From Parasphingorhabdus marina DSM 22363 (GTDB lineage Bacteria; Pseudomonadota; Alphaproteobacteria; Sphingomonadales; Sphingomonadaceae): DNA of 64,000 nucleotides. The stretch spans positions 1,116,001 through 1,180,000 of the forward strand of contig NZ_FSQW01000002.1 of the NCBI RefSeq assembly GCF_900128895.1, read 5' to 3'. This document shows, in pieces, positions 8,443 through 17,353 of this stretch; position 1 is the stretch's first letter; each line of letters starts with the position of its first letter. Under the pieces are notes generated by a model that worked only from the letters and a program-made list of their open reading frames with translations, was not told the DNA's origin and made no database searches. Position numbers and translations under genes: made by a program.

Positions 8443-10542
8443 TTATTCAATTTTTGCCCGAAGTCCAACCCAAAATGTTCGCGGGAAGGCACGTTCGACA
8501 ATTCCTGAGCTGCTCACCGCCGCCTGCACCTCCGTGTCAAACAGGTTCTCGACCCGTCCTTCGATCAACAATTTTTCCGTGACGGCGTAGGCCAGCCGGC
8601 CATCGACTGTGAACGCACCATCCAGTGACCGGCTGTTTTGGTCATCCTCAAACCGGCTGCCGGTATAACGCACGGAGATACTCGCAGCCGTTCCATTTTC
8701 CTGGCTCCAGTCAAGCGATGCACTTGCTTCATGTTCCGGAATTTGTGCCGGGCGCAGCTGATCGACCGCGGCCGCCAGCCCGGAAGCATTCACTTCCGCA
8801 TCAACATAGGACCAGGAAGCTTGCAGCGAGAGCTTCTCCACCAAGGCGCCCAGGTCAAAGCGCGTATCAATCTCAATTCCCTTGCTCTCCACGGAATCCA
8901 GATTTTGCCGTTGCCGGAAGACACCTGCGCCGGAAACGAAACCAACGCCGGGAAAGACGCCTGGCCCGGAGTCGAGAGTCACGTTGGCGATGGCATCGTC
9001 CAGTTGATTGTAGAACAGCGTCACTCCGAACTTTGTCCGTCCGTCATTCCAGTCGAGCCCCAGTTCGGCGCCCTTGACGCGTTCTGGCGTCAGCATTTCG
9101 TTGGCCGCCGTGGCATCGGGCCCAACGCGAAACGGGCGAAAAAGTTCGTTGATCGTTGGTAGGCGCCAGCCGAGATAGGCCGCACCCCGCAATGTCACTT
9201 GACGGTTCGCGTTGAAGGCAATCCCCCCGCGCGCCGTAAACTCGCTGCCACTGCGAGAGGCGAAACTGGCATCTGTTCGCACAGACCCCGGAAAGGGCGA
9301 GATCAGTTCAATTTCTCGCCGGAAGCCGTCATCAATTGACCAGAAGTCGATCCGGCTACCGCCCGTCAACGTCAAGTTGTCGGCGGCTCTGACGCTGCCC
9401 TCGACAAATGCGCCATAGGTCGAGGTGTTGCCGCCAGCTCTGCGGCTCCGGCGCGGGGTATCATTGTCGAGAAAAAAGAAATTCTCGTTGGTTGTCCCTT
9501 CCGTGTGGCGCCAGTCGCCACCGATACGCAGTTCCGCATTGTCTCCAACCGGTGGTCGCACCTCAAAGCGTCCGCCGAGACCGATCGAAGGGACATTGAA
9601 CTGCTCGAAAACCCGGTTGACGCTGTTCCGGTCCGCCGCAACGCCGCCGAAACTGACGTCAAAATTGCGGATCTGGACATAACCAAGCGCCGACCATTGC
9701 CAGTCACCCGTTGTCCGGTTCACCAGACGAATACTGGCATCCGCGCCGTCATTGTGATTCTCGCTGAACGCAAATCCGCGTTCGCGATCATCCGTAAAAA
9801 CCCGCACACTGGTCTGCAATTCGGTTGTGTAGCTGACCGGCGCAACATAACGCACGGCCAGCCCTGCCTGCTCATATTCAGCCGGACGATCAACCGTGCC
9901 ACGCTGACTGGCAACAATGGGCGTAAATCCATCACCCCGCGCATAGGACGCAGAAATGGTCAACTGTCCCCTGCCCAGCTCCCGGCCAAAAAGCAGGTCG
10001 GCGTCGACGCTGTTTCGGCTGCCATAGGCCGCACCCAGTTCGATCCGGTCCCCGACATCGGCGCTGACCAGTTCAATGGTTCCCGCCAAGGCCCCCTGCC
10101 CGTTGGAACCGCTACCACCTCCACGTTGCACCCGGGCAGACGCAATGGGCAGCGCATCATATCCGGGCCATGAAATCCAGCCGCCAAACGGATCGGCCTG
10201 CGGCACGCCATCCAGCAGCAGCAAGGCCCGTGACGAGGCATTTCCGCCCAGCCCGCGCAAGGTGATGCCCTGGCTCGTGGGATTGGCTGATCGCGCATCA
10301 GATCGGCGAAACTGTTGCAGACCCGGAACCGGGCGCAGGCTGTTTTCCAGCCGCTGATTGCGGTCCACAACAATGGTCTGTGAGGAATATGTGTCGGTGG
10401 TAAAGGTGCTGATCAGGCCTTCGACAATGATGATGCTCTCCGGCACCCCAACCAGAACTTCGGCTCCGGCGGTCGTCTCATCTTGTGCCAAAACAGGAGC
10501 GCTCGCCGCCAGAAGCGGTAATGTGAGAAGTTGTTTTTTCAT
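8443..10542 (-). CDS. TonB-dependent outer-membrane receptor
   Basis: The 699-residue protein has a signal peptide (about residues 1-19, cut after VLA) and a candidate TonB box SIIIVEG near residues 37-43. A plug domain follows (SQGITLRGLGGNASSRALLLLDGVPQ, near 92-117), then a beta-barrel ending in the aromatic-rich FWVGLRAKIE. It would import a scarce ligand across the outer membrane with TonB energy. The start codon overlaps the maiA stop by 4 bases (ATGA), so maiA and the receptor are almost certainly cotranscribed. The ligand cannot be read from sequence; a BtuB-like siderophore or small aromatic carrier is possible. Confidence 0.9.
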   Translation of the reverse strand: MKKQLLTLPLLAASAPVLAQDETTAGAEVLVGVPESIIIVEGLISTFTTDTYSSQTIVVDRNQRLENSLRPVPGLQQFRRSDARSANPTSQGITLRGLGGNASSRALLLLDGVPQADPFGGWISWPGYDALPIASARVQRGGGSGSNGQGALAGTIELVSADVGDRIELGAAYGSRNSVDADLLFGRELGRGQLTISASYARGDGFTPIVASQRGTVDRPAEYEQAGLAVRYVAPVSYTTELQTSVRVFTDDRERGFAFSENHNDGADASIRLVNRTTGDWQWSALGYVQIRNFDVSFGGVAADRNSVNRVFEQFNVPSIGLGGRFEVRPPVGDNAELRIGGDWRHTEGTTNENFFFLDNDTPRRSRRAGGNTSTYGAFVEGSVRAADNLTLTGGSRIDFWSIDDGFRREIELISPFPGSVRTDASFASRSGSEFTARGGIAFNANRQVTLRGAAYLGWRLPTINELFRPFRVGPDATAANEMLTPERVKGAELGLDWNDGRTKFGVTLFYNQLDDAIANVTLDSGPGVFPGVGFVSGAGVFRQRQNLDSVESKGIEIDTRFDLGALVEKLSLQASWSYVDAEVNASGLAAAVDQLRPAQIPEHEASASLDWSQENGTAASISVRYTGSRFEDDQNSRSLDGAFTVDGRLAYAVTEKLLIEGRVENLFDTEVQAAVSSSGIVERAFPRTFWVGLRAKIE

Positions 10543-11174
10543 GCGGCTGACTTTGCTGCCTCCGGGTGCGCGTTCTGAAACGCGGAGATCTGATTGCAGG
10601 CCGCATCAATCCGCTCCAGCTTTGGAAAAGCCGTCAGGTCGGTATCAAATCGCCGCGCGTTATACATCTGCGGAATCAGGCATACATCTGCCAGATTTGG
10701 CTGTTCTCCCCCAAACAGGCCATCGGCCGGTGCCAGCTGTTCCAGTGCGGCAAAGCCGGTTGTCATCCAGTGCTGCATCCACGTCACCACGGCTTTTCCA
10801 TCTGCGCCAAATTCACTTTTCAGATAATTGCCGACACTGATATTGTTTATCGGGTGGATATCGGTGGCAACGATGAGAGCTTGTGCCAGTGTTTGCGCCC
10901 GATCTGCCGGTTCCGCCGGGAGCATCGCCGGATCCGGGCGCGTGGCATCCAGATAATCAATGATCGCCAGTGACTGGGTGATTTCCTGGCCATCAATGGA
11001 CAGTGTCGGTACCCGGCCCTGCGGATTGATCGCCTGATAGGCCACATCGCGCTGCTCGCCTTCCAGCAGATTCACCGAGCGCAACTGGTGCGAAATGCCT
11101 TTGAGATTGAGGACAATCCGTACCCGGTAACTCGCCGAGCTGCGCCAGTAGTCATAAAGAATGGTATCGGTCAT
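10539..11174 (-). CDS. maiA: maleylacetoacetate isomerase (zeta-class glutathione transferase)
   Basis: The ATG at 11174 begins MTDTILYDYWRSSASYRVRI, matching the zeta-class start in which SSxSxRVR forms the glutathione site. A longer frame upstream is not conserved in character. The 211-residue length, the NPQGRVPTLSIDG thioredoxin-fold turn and the C-terminal helical domain all fit. The enzyme isomerises maleylacetoacetate to fumarylacetoacetate in tyrosine/homogentisate or gentisate breakdown. No other gene of that pathway is nearby; instead it overlaps a TonB receptor gene and lies upstream of marR. Confidence 0.87.
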   Translation of the reverse strand: MTDTILYDYWRSSASYRVRIVLNLKGISHQLRSVNLLEGEQRDVAYQAINPQGRVPTLSIDGQEITQSLAIIDYLDATRPDPAMLPAEPADRAQTLAQALIVATDIHPINNISVGNYLKSEFGADGKAVVTWMQHWMTTGFAALEQLAPADGLFGGEQPNLADVCLIPQMYNARRFDTDLTAFPKLERIDAACNQISAFQNAHPEAAKSAA

Positions 11175-11220
11175 CCGCGGCTTGTGCAGAGGCGGAAAGG
11201 AAATTGCAAGCCCGGTTCGG

Positions 11221-12231
11221 TCAGCCGGAACTGGCGAGACCTCCATGAATGGGAAGTTCCCCTCTTGTGCGCAATTCCACAGGTCGACCGGTGCGCTTCT
11301 GCAACTCGTACAGCCATGAATCTTCACTGCGAAGGCAGGTAGCAACCGCGGGATGGAGTTCCAACACCAGCAGACCGGTTCCAACCGTTCGTTCTGCCAG
11401 TCGCAGCAACTGCAACGCTGCGCTTATTGTCCGGTTGGACTGCAGCAGTTCCAGAACGGACGGTCCTGTTTTTCTGCTGACGACCTGCATCAGCCCGAAC
11501 CCGTTTATGGCGGTGCGTTCGCAATTTTCAGTCATGTTTTGGTCGAATTCCGCCAAAGCTTCGGCGCGGCTGGCCCGGGATTCGAGGGTCGGAAAATCAA
11601 TTGCGACGGAACCGGTTATGTCCAGCCGCGACAGAAGCCGGGCCACTTCGCCAGCCGATTTCTTCGCCAGTTCCGCCGCGGGCAATGTGCCGTCTACATC
11701 AATGACGGTCATGGCCGGAGTCGGTGATACCAGCAATGTGCCGCCCGCAAATGCGACCCGGCCGGTTTCGGCCTGCTCAACAATTTCGTGCCAGCCATGC
11801 GCGCCGAGCAAATCGGCATCATGTGCGGCCACCTGGCGAATCTCGACATCGTCGGTATCGATCTGCTCGAGCAGATCGGGACCGCGCATCAACGCGGTAC
11901 CCGGCTCAGCCGGACGCGCCAGCGCGCGCTTGGCTTGCCCCGCCTGTTCCCGCATGGCCGACCGGACGATCCGGATCCGGACCGTGCGGCCCTCGGTCAA
12001 TCCGCCGGGCAAGGGACTCAGCAAGCATTGCTCGCCAGCATCCAGTTCGGCGATTCCGGATTGGCCCGGCACCCATTGCCGCAGGAATTTTGCATCCAGA
12101 ACATCACCAGACCGGGCAGCGTCACCTGGTCGTTCGATCCGGATTTTCGCACACACGCCCTGACTAACCAGCATCGCCCGGTTTTCGCCGATCCCGGATT
12201 CGTAAATCCAGAATGTATCGGGATCAGACAA
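11221..12231 (-). CDS. ribonuclease E/G-like protein
   Basis: The 336-residue protein matches the alphaproteobacterial short RNase E/G-like family found downstream of maf. It has an S1-like N-terminal part (FLRQWVPGQSGIAELDAGEQCLL), the catalytic metal-site strand MTVIDVDGTL near residue 175, a second acidic strand SVAIDFPTLES near 208, and the FGLMQVVSRKTGPSVLELL signature near 246. It would cut RNA during processing or decay. It is shorter than RNase G and lacks the zinc-link and C-terminal scaffold of RNase E. It overlaps maf by 8 bases. Confidence 0.8.
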   Translation of the reverse strand: MSDPDTFWIYESGIGENRAMLVSQGVCAKIRIERPGDAARSGDVLDAKFLRQWVPGQSGIAELDAGEQCLLSPLPGGLTEGRTVRIRIVRSAMREQAGQAKRALARPAEPGTALMRGPDLLEQIDTDDVEIRQVAAHDADLLGAHGWHEIVEQAETGRVAFAGGTLLVSPTPAMTVIDVDGTLPAAELAKKSAGEVARLLSRLDITGSVAIDFPTLESRASRAEALAEFDQNMTENCERTAINGFGLMQVVSRKTGPSVLELLQSNRTISAALQLLRLAERTVGTGLLVLELHPAVATCLRSEDSWLYELQKRTGRPVELRTRGELPIHGGLASSG

Positions 12232-12793
12232 GCGGGTAACCCGAAGCGATCAGAAGATTACGGGTTTCGTAGAGCGGCAGGCCCATGATTCCGCTATGGC
12301 TACCCGAGATTTTCAGGACCAGGGCCTCGGCCTGCCCCTGAATGGCGTAACCGCCCGCCTTGCCCTCGCCTTCGCCCGACGCGACATAGGCATCTATTTC
12401 CTGCGGGTGAAACCGCTTGAATTTGACGATACTGTCGGAAAGCCGCGTTCGGGCGGTTCCCTCGCGGTCGATGATACAGACAGAGGACAGGACATGATGC
12501 CGGCGTCCGCTGAGCAGTTCCAGAAACCGGCGCTGCTCGCTTTGATCGACGGCCTGGCCCAAAATGCGTCGGCCCACCGCGACAGTTGTGTCTCCGGCCA
12601 GAAGAATTTCATCTGTCTCGCGGGTAATCGCTGTCGCTTTTTCCTCTGCCATCCGCACCACATAGTCGCGCGGCAATTCTCCCCTGTGCGGGGTTTCGTC
12701 AATATCGGGAGAAACTATTCTGTCCGGCTTGACTCCGAGCCGGCTGAGCAATTCGCGCCTGCGCGGACTTGAAGAGGCGAGAACCAGCCGCAC
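12224..12793 (-). CDS. maf: Maf-family nucleoside triphosphate pyrophosphatase
   Basis: This 189-residue protein begins with the family signature LVLASSSPRRRELLSRLG. It carries the conserved LLAGDTTVAVGRRILGQA and GGYAIQGQAEALVLKISGSHSGIMGLPL segments. Maf proteins hydrolyse non-canonical or canonical NTPs (dTTP/UTP/CTP types) to monophosphates and limit misincorporation. It lies 17 bases after infA and overlaps the RNase E/G-like gene; infA-maf-RNase is a common alphaproteobacterial order. Confidence 0.93.
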   Translation of the reverse strand: MRLVLASSSPRRRELLSRLGVKPDRIVSPDIDETPHRGELPRDYVVRMAEEKATAITRETDEILLAGDTTVAVGRRILGQAVDQSEQRRFLELLSGRRHHVLSSVCIIDREGTARTRLSDSIVKFKRFHPQEIDAYVASGEGEGKAGGYAIQGQAEALVLKISGSHSGIMGLPLYETRNLLIASGYPLV

Positions 12794-12810
12794 GCGTGCT
12801 CCCGAACCGG

Positions 12811-13029
12811 TTACTTGAATCGATAGGTGATACGACCCTTGGTCAGGTCATAGGGTGTCAGTTCCACGAGGACTTCGTCGCCCACCAGCACACGGATACG
12901 GTTCTTGCGCATTTTGCCGGCAGTGTGGCCCAGTATTTCGTGACCATTTTCCAGTTCTACGCGGAACATAGCGTTGGGGAGCAGTTCGCGGACCATCCCC
13001 TTCATTTCCAATAACTCTTCTTTTGCCAT
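12811..13029 (-). CDS. infA: translation initiation factor IF-1
   Basis: The 72-residue product is a textbook IF-1: [19 protein letters not shown] at the start, then [20 protein letters not shown] and [20 protein letters not shown], which build the single OB-fold. It binds the ribosomal A site during initiation. The length is exactly the bacterial norm. It heads the minus-strand run infA-maf-RNase; its promoter must lie in the 221-base gap shared with the divergent TonB-type receptor gene. Confidence 0.97.
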   Translation of the reverse strand: MAKEELLEMKGMVRELLPNAMFRVELENGHEILGHTAGKMRKNRIRVLVGDEVLVELTPYDLTKGRITYRFK

Positions 13030-13054
13030 TCGGCCCTGTTTATCCTTGTCTGTC

Positions 13055-13075
13055 GGCGGGAAACACCGCCTTTTT
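13055..13075 (+). other. small GC hairpin with T run in the infA / receptor gap
   Basis: GGCGG-GAAACA-CCGCC followed by five T looks like a short plus-strand terminator, but no plus-strand gene lies upstream. It may fold in the infA leader instead, where it would read AAAAAGGCGG with a different flank. The rest of the 13030-13250 gap shows no gene. Confidence 0.25.
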
Positions 13076-13250
13076 GAACTATTTCAGCGCGCCATAAACC
13101 GAAACCGGGAAAAAGGGAAGGACTTGATGAACTGCGTGCCATTCCGGGTGAGCAGTGCGACAATTTGTTACAAGGAAAGGATTGTTCCGCAAATCACCCT
13201 GAGGCATCACCAATCCCGCCCCAACCTGTTCCGAGTATTGACTGATTCCC

Positions 13251-15788
13251 ATGCCAAGATTCACCAGCGTTGTTCCCGATATCGTCGACCGGCGGATGTT
13301 GAAGGCCGCAGGCCTTGCCTCGCTCGCCTTTCTGCCGTCACCCGGCCTGGCGCAGTCGGATGGAAATGACGTGAATCCGGATGATGACATCGTCGTAATC
13401 GCAGAGTTTCCGCGCGGTTCTGTTGTCACCGACATCCCGCCGGTTTTGGAGCTTGATGCCGGGGATATTGACAGTTTCGGGGCGTCCTCGGTGGAAGACC
13501 TGCTGGAAGCCATTTCCTCCCAGACCAGTTCCAGCCGGGGACGCGGCAGCGGACGTCCGGTCGTGCTGATCAATGGTCAGCGCACCTCCGGATTTCGGGA
13601 AGTTCGCGATCTGCCGCCCGAGGCCATCAAAAACGTCCAGGTTTTTCCCGAAGAACTGGCCGTCCAATATGGTTTTCGGCCCGATCAGCGGGTGATCAAC
13701 TTCATCCTCAAGGAGGATTATACGGGCTTCAGTCTCGAGGCCGAGGCCGGCCTGCCCGAACGCGGTGGCCAGACCTATCAGGAATATGAGTCAAATCTGA
13801 CCCGCATCGGCAAGAACAGCCGGATCAATCTCAATCTGGAATATGAGCAAAACGGGGCGATCACCGAAGCCGAACGCGGTATTGTTCAGGACGATGCAGG
13901 CGCGGCCGTCGATCTCGGGCAGTTTCGTACGCTCGCTCCGGCAGAAAAGACGCTGGAGTTTAACGGCAACTACAGCCGGACCTTCGAAAATGGCACCGCA
14001 CTTTCCGTGAACGGGGACTATAAGTTTGAACAATCAAGAGCCTTGCGGGGGCTCGCCGGTGCCAGTCTGGCCGTTCCGGCAAGCAGTCCTTTTGCCGTTT
14101 CTCCGGCAGATGAAACCGTCGAGCGCTTTTTCCCGGAACTGGGGGCTTTAAGGCGCAGGGTTGAAACCCATACCGGTCAGGCAGGCTTCGCGCTCAACGG
14201 CACGGTTTCGGACTGGCGCTGGTCGTTGACGGGCGAATATGTCTACACGCGGGAGGATACTGACACCGACCAGTCCGGGGATACCGGCGCGCTGCAGGCC
14301 GCAGTCGATGCCGGTACCGTGGATCCCTTTGCCGACGGCATTGGTTCCCTGCTCGGCCCCGGCCGGACGGATCGCGCGCGATCTGTGAGCCGGGACATTG
14401 ATACGCAAGCGACCGCTTCCGGCACGCTGTTCATGCTGCCTGCTGGCCCCCTTACAACCACATTGCGTGGGGGGTATGACCGCAATTCGCTCGACAGCCG
14501 GGACATCACGGATGGCATCGTAACGCGCAACAAACTGAGCCGCGACATATTCAGCACCGGGATCAATATCGATATCCCGCTGGCGGACGAGAATATCGAT
14601 GTGAAAGACGCGATTGGCGAACTCTCGATCAACGGCAATCTGGGATATAGCGAGCTGTCCGATTTTGGCGGCCTGGTCGAATTTGGCTTTGGCCTCAACT
14701 GGGAGCCCCTCAATGGCCTGGTGTTTAGTGCCACCGCGATCGGCGAGGATGCAGCTCCCGAAATCACCCAGCTCGGCAATCCGCTGATTGTCACGCCAAA
14801 TGTCACGGTCTTTGATTTCACCAATGGCGAAACGGTCCTGGTGGACATCACCACCGGAGGGAATTTCGCGCTGCCTGCCGAGAAGCGGAGAGATATCAAG
14901 CTGGCCGCGAACTATCGGCCGGAATGGCTGGATGACCTCACCCTGCTGGCGGAATATAATCGCACCAACAGCACGAATGTGGCGTCGTCCTTTCCGCTGC
15001 TCACGCCGGAAATTGAAGCCGCTTTCCCGGACCGGGTGACCCGTGACGGCACCGGGCAACTGATAGCGATTGACCGGCGGCCCGTGAGTTACAGCACCGT
15101 TCGTAGCGACAATATCCGTTACGGATTCACATTTTCGAAACGCTTCGGCCAGCGGCGGGGCAACAGACCAGGAGGTCGGCCACGCAGGGAACGGGGACCC
15201 AATGCGGACGAAACACCACCTCCCGGCAGCGAAAGCCGCTCCGCCGGACGGCCGCAACAAAATGCCCGTCCGGGCGGGCGCGGCGGACGGCCCGGAGGTC
15301 GCAGACCCGGCGGGCGCTGGCGCGTCACACTCTATCACACGGTCAATCTGGAAGACCGTATCCTGATCCGCCCCGGGGTGCAGGAACTGGACTTGCTGGA
15401 CGGTTCCGCAACCGGTTCGGATGGCGGGACTCCCAGGCACAAGTTCGAGCTGTCCGGTGGCTGGTTCAACAAGGGCATCGGATTTCGGGTACGCGGCGAG
15501 CATGTCAGTTCCACACGGGTGGATGGTGGCCTGACCGGTTCGGACCTGCGCTTCTCCGACCTGACCACTCTGAATCTGCGGATGTTCGTCAATCTCAATG
15601 ATCGCGGCAATTTGACCGAAAAAGTCAAATTTCTGCAAAACAGCCGGATTGCCCTGCGGATCGACAATCTGTTCGACGACATCCAGACCGTTCGCGACGC
15701 CAGCGGCGTGGTGCCGCTCAGCTATCAGCCCGGCTTTGTCGATCCGGTAGGCCGCTATTTCGAGATCAGCTTTCGCAAACGCTTCTAG
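13251..15788 (+). CDS. TonB-dependent receptor-type outer-membrane protein with Arg/Gly-rich insert
   Basis: The 845-residue frame carries a secretion signal (a second ATG at 13296, MLKAAGLASLAFLPSPGLAQ, is an equally good start). A plug domain follows, with RPVVLINGQRTSGFREVRDL and VQVFPEELAVQYGFRPDQRV near residues 100-150, then a long beta-barrel ending YFEISFRKRF. Residues about 630-690 are an Arg/Gly/Pro-rich low-complexity stretch (RPGGRGGRPGGRRPGGR) within the barrel part, probably a loop. It would be a TonB-linked importer; ligand unknown. Its stop codon interlocks with that of the convergent gene through a CTAG tetramer. Confidence 0.85.
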   Translation: MPRFTSVVPDIVDRRMLKAAGLASLAFLPSPGLAQSDGNDVNPDDDIVVIAEFPRGSVVTDIPPVLELDAGDIDSFGASSVEDLLEAISSQTSSSRGRGSGRPVVLINGQRTSGFREVRDLPPEAIKNVQVFPEELAVQYGFRPDQRVINFILKEDYTGFSLEAEAGLPERGGQTYQEYESNLTRIGKNSRINLNLEYEQNGAITEAERGIVQDDAGAAVDLGQFRTLAPAEKTLEFNGNYSRTFENGTALSVNGDYKFEQSRALRGLAGASLAVPASSPFAVSPADETVERFFPELGALRRRVETHTGQAGFALNGTVSDWRWSLTGEYVYTREDTDTDQSGDTGALQAAVDAGTVDPFADGIGSLLGPGRTDRARSVSRDIDTQATASGTLFMLPAGPLTTTLRGGYDRNSLDSRDITDGIVTRNKLSRDIFSTGINIDIPLADENIDVKDAIGELSINGNLGYSELSDFGGLVEFGFGLNWEPLNGLVFSATAIGEDAAPEITQLGNPLIVTPNVTVFDFTNGETVLVDITTGGNFALPAEKRRDIKLAANYRPEWLDDLTLLAEYNRTNSTNVASSFPLLTPEIEAAFPDRVTRDGTGQLIAIDRRPVSYSTVRSDNIRYGFTFSKRFGQRRGNRPGGRPRRERGPNADETPPPGSESRSAGRPQQNARPGGRGGRPGGRRPGGRWRVTLYHTVNLEDRILIRPGVQELDLLDGSATGSDGGTPRHKFELSGGWFNKGIGFRVRGEHVSSTRVDGGLTGSDLRFSDLTTLNLRMFVNLNDRGNLTEKVKFLQNSRIALRIDNLFDDIQTVRDASGVVPLSYQPGFVDPVGRYFEISFRKRF

Positions 15789-16348
15789 CGCCGGGTTGCC
15801 TTGATCCGGTAGACTGTGCGCCAGCTCTTCTCGCCATCGGTGGATATTTCCAGCTGCCAGTTCCAGCCATTTTCATCCGGCGGGAAAAAGGTGATCCGGC
15901 GTGCCGGGTTCGGCTTTGGCGCAACAAAATGCATCACGATATGACCGTCGGCATTCTGAACCGCGGAAATATGCGCCATGGCCGTATTGCCCTTGTTGGT
16001 CCAGGCAATGTCCCAAGCACCCTTGTCCTTGTCATACATGCGCAAATTGGTGCCGAATCCACCGCCATTGGGCATCCAGAAGTCCTGAATGGCCGTCCCG
16101 TTTCCGACACAGGTGAAGTGCCAGCGGGCGCCTGGCCCCCTGGTCCAGGTCTTGCCATCCTGGGACAGGGTTTCGTCGGCAATATCCCAGTCTCCGACAT
16201 AGCGGCCAAATTGTGCTGTCGGCCCGGTCATGCAGCCATCGGTCTTGTCCATTCCGACATCGGCCAGCGTGCCTTTTTCCTTGTCGCTGGCCAGAACGGG
16301 ACTGGCCAGCACCACCGTGCACATCGCGATCAGTAACTGGTTTTTCAT
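15785..16348 (-). CDS. exported protein of unknown function (DUF1579-like)
   Basis: This 187-residue protein has a clear signal peptide (MKNQLLIAMCTVVLASPVLA). The body is Trp- and Gly-rich: FGRYVGDWDIADETLSQDGK, ARWHFTCVGNGTAIQDFW, WNWQLEISTDGEKSWRTVYR. That pattern resembles the lipocalin-like barrel of DUF1579-type proteins that report a change in a sample mass or signal, but I do not recognise a specific function. It ends convergently with the upstream receptor gene, the two stops sharing CTAG with no terminator between them. Confidence 0.6.
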   Translation of the reverse strand: MKNQLLIAMCTVVLASPVLASDKEKGTLADVGMDKTDGCMTGPTAQFGRYVGDWDIADETLSQDGKTWTRGPGARWHFTCVGNGTAIQDFWMPNGGGFGTNLRMYDKDKGAWDIAWTNKGNTAMAHISAVQNADGHIVMHFVAPKPNPARRITFFPPDENGWNWQLEISTDGEKSWRTVYRIKATRR

Positions 16349-16453
16349 GATTGCCTCCCCAACAGACAGTTTTTCCTGATTGCAGCATGCTTTGCCGCAA
16401 ACTCTCCCGCAACGGCGCTACGATCAAGGATCCATGGCTTTCGACAAAGACGA

Positions 16454-16852
16454 TCAAATCATCGCCGGCAACAACTGACCAAGGAACATGACCATCGCGA
16501 TCAGGGTCAGTCCAAAGGCAGCCGACCGCCAATAGGCCACGCCAGCCAGATAAAGCGGCGCAAAAAATAGCCGGCCCGTCAGGAACAACCCGGCTGCAAA
16601 CCGGGTCATGTCATTTGAAATACCTGCAAGTTCACCAAGAACGAGGAGCGGGACGAACATCAGCATGGCCTGACCATGATTGGCGACGGTGCGGTCAACG
16701 CGGCGCTGGAATATGGATTTTTCAGGCAGTTCGTCCCTGCTGCCCAGCCCCCAGGCAAAACCCTGCCGGCCCGGTACCAGCCCGCCCTGCAGCATGACAA
16801 GTGCGATGTAGATGATGGTCAGCCAGCCAGCGACCGCGAGTTCGAACGTCAT
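16454..16852 (-). CDS. MAPEG family membrane protein
   Basis: The 132-residue protein has four predicted transmembrane helices and the MAPEG-type middle segment (FQRRVDRTVANHGQAMLMFVP, residues about 48-68, with the conserved Arg/Asn pattern). MAPEG proteins are inner-membrane glutathione-dependent or eicosanoid-type transferases in eukaryotes; bacterial members are mostly of unknown substrate. It is a single gene on the minus strand, with short gaps on both sides. Confidence 0.75.
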   Translation of the reverse strand: MTFELAVAGWLTIIYIALVMLQGGLVPGRQGFAWGLGSRDELPEKSIFQRRVDRTVANHGQAMLMFVPLLVLGELAGISNDMTRFAAGLFLTGRLFFAPLYLAGVAYWRSAAFGLTLIAMVMFLGQLLPAMI

Positions 16853-16940
16853 GATCTGGTTTCTCCTCCGGTGTTTCGGAGTGGATTAAACCTTCAGAGA
16901 AACAGAACCAATTACCGCGCGGGTAAGGACAGGCGAGCAA

Positions 16941-17255
16941 TCATGGTCTAGCTAGATCGGCCGGTGAGATCGTCTCCGCCCGGCAGATTTGCATGTCGGG
17001 CCGATGCCCGACGAGGGATGTCAGCTGTTTCACGAAGTCCCGCGATTCCGGTACTGCAAAATGGGCCGCAACGGCCTTAGCATCTTGCCATTCCTCATGG
17101 AAAAACAGACGAGACGAATCTTCGCAATCCGCGTGAATATGGTGGCTGATACAGCCCGATTCAGCACGCGACCGCGCGCTGTGCTCTCTGCAAAGGGCGA
17201 TGATCGCGTCGCGATTGGCTGAGGTGGTGGAAATGGTCGCCGAGATGATGATCAT
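16941..17255 (-). CDS. antibiotic biosynthesis monooxygenase (ABM) domain protein
   Basis: This 104-residue protein shows the ABM dimeric ferredoxin-like fold pattern: beta strand MIIISATIS, helix with ALCREHSARSRAESGC, then the signature LFFHEEWQDAKAVAAHFAVPESRDF. Family members are cofactor-free oxygenases or quinone-handling stress proteins such as YgiN. Substrate is not inferable here. It stands alone between the MAPEG gene and the JmjC-like gene. Confidence 0.78.
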   Translation of the reverse strand: MIIISATISTTSANRDAIIALCREHSARSRAESGCISHHIHADCEDSSRLFFHEEWQDAKAVAAHFAVPESRDFVKQLTSLVGHRPDMQICRAETISPADLARP

Positions 17256-17353
17256 GAGATTGTTGCAACCCGCGTCATTGAAGTCAGGCCATACATATCA
17301 TGTTTGCAGAATACGCAAGGAGCCATATCCGAACTCTAGTCCGCCGAAAGCGC

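Noticed and set aside
13055-13075. terminator of an unseen small RNA
   Set aside because: The stem is only five bases and no promoter or conserved sequence upstream supports a transcript.
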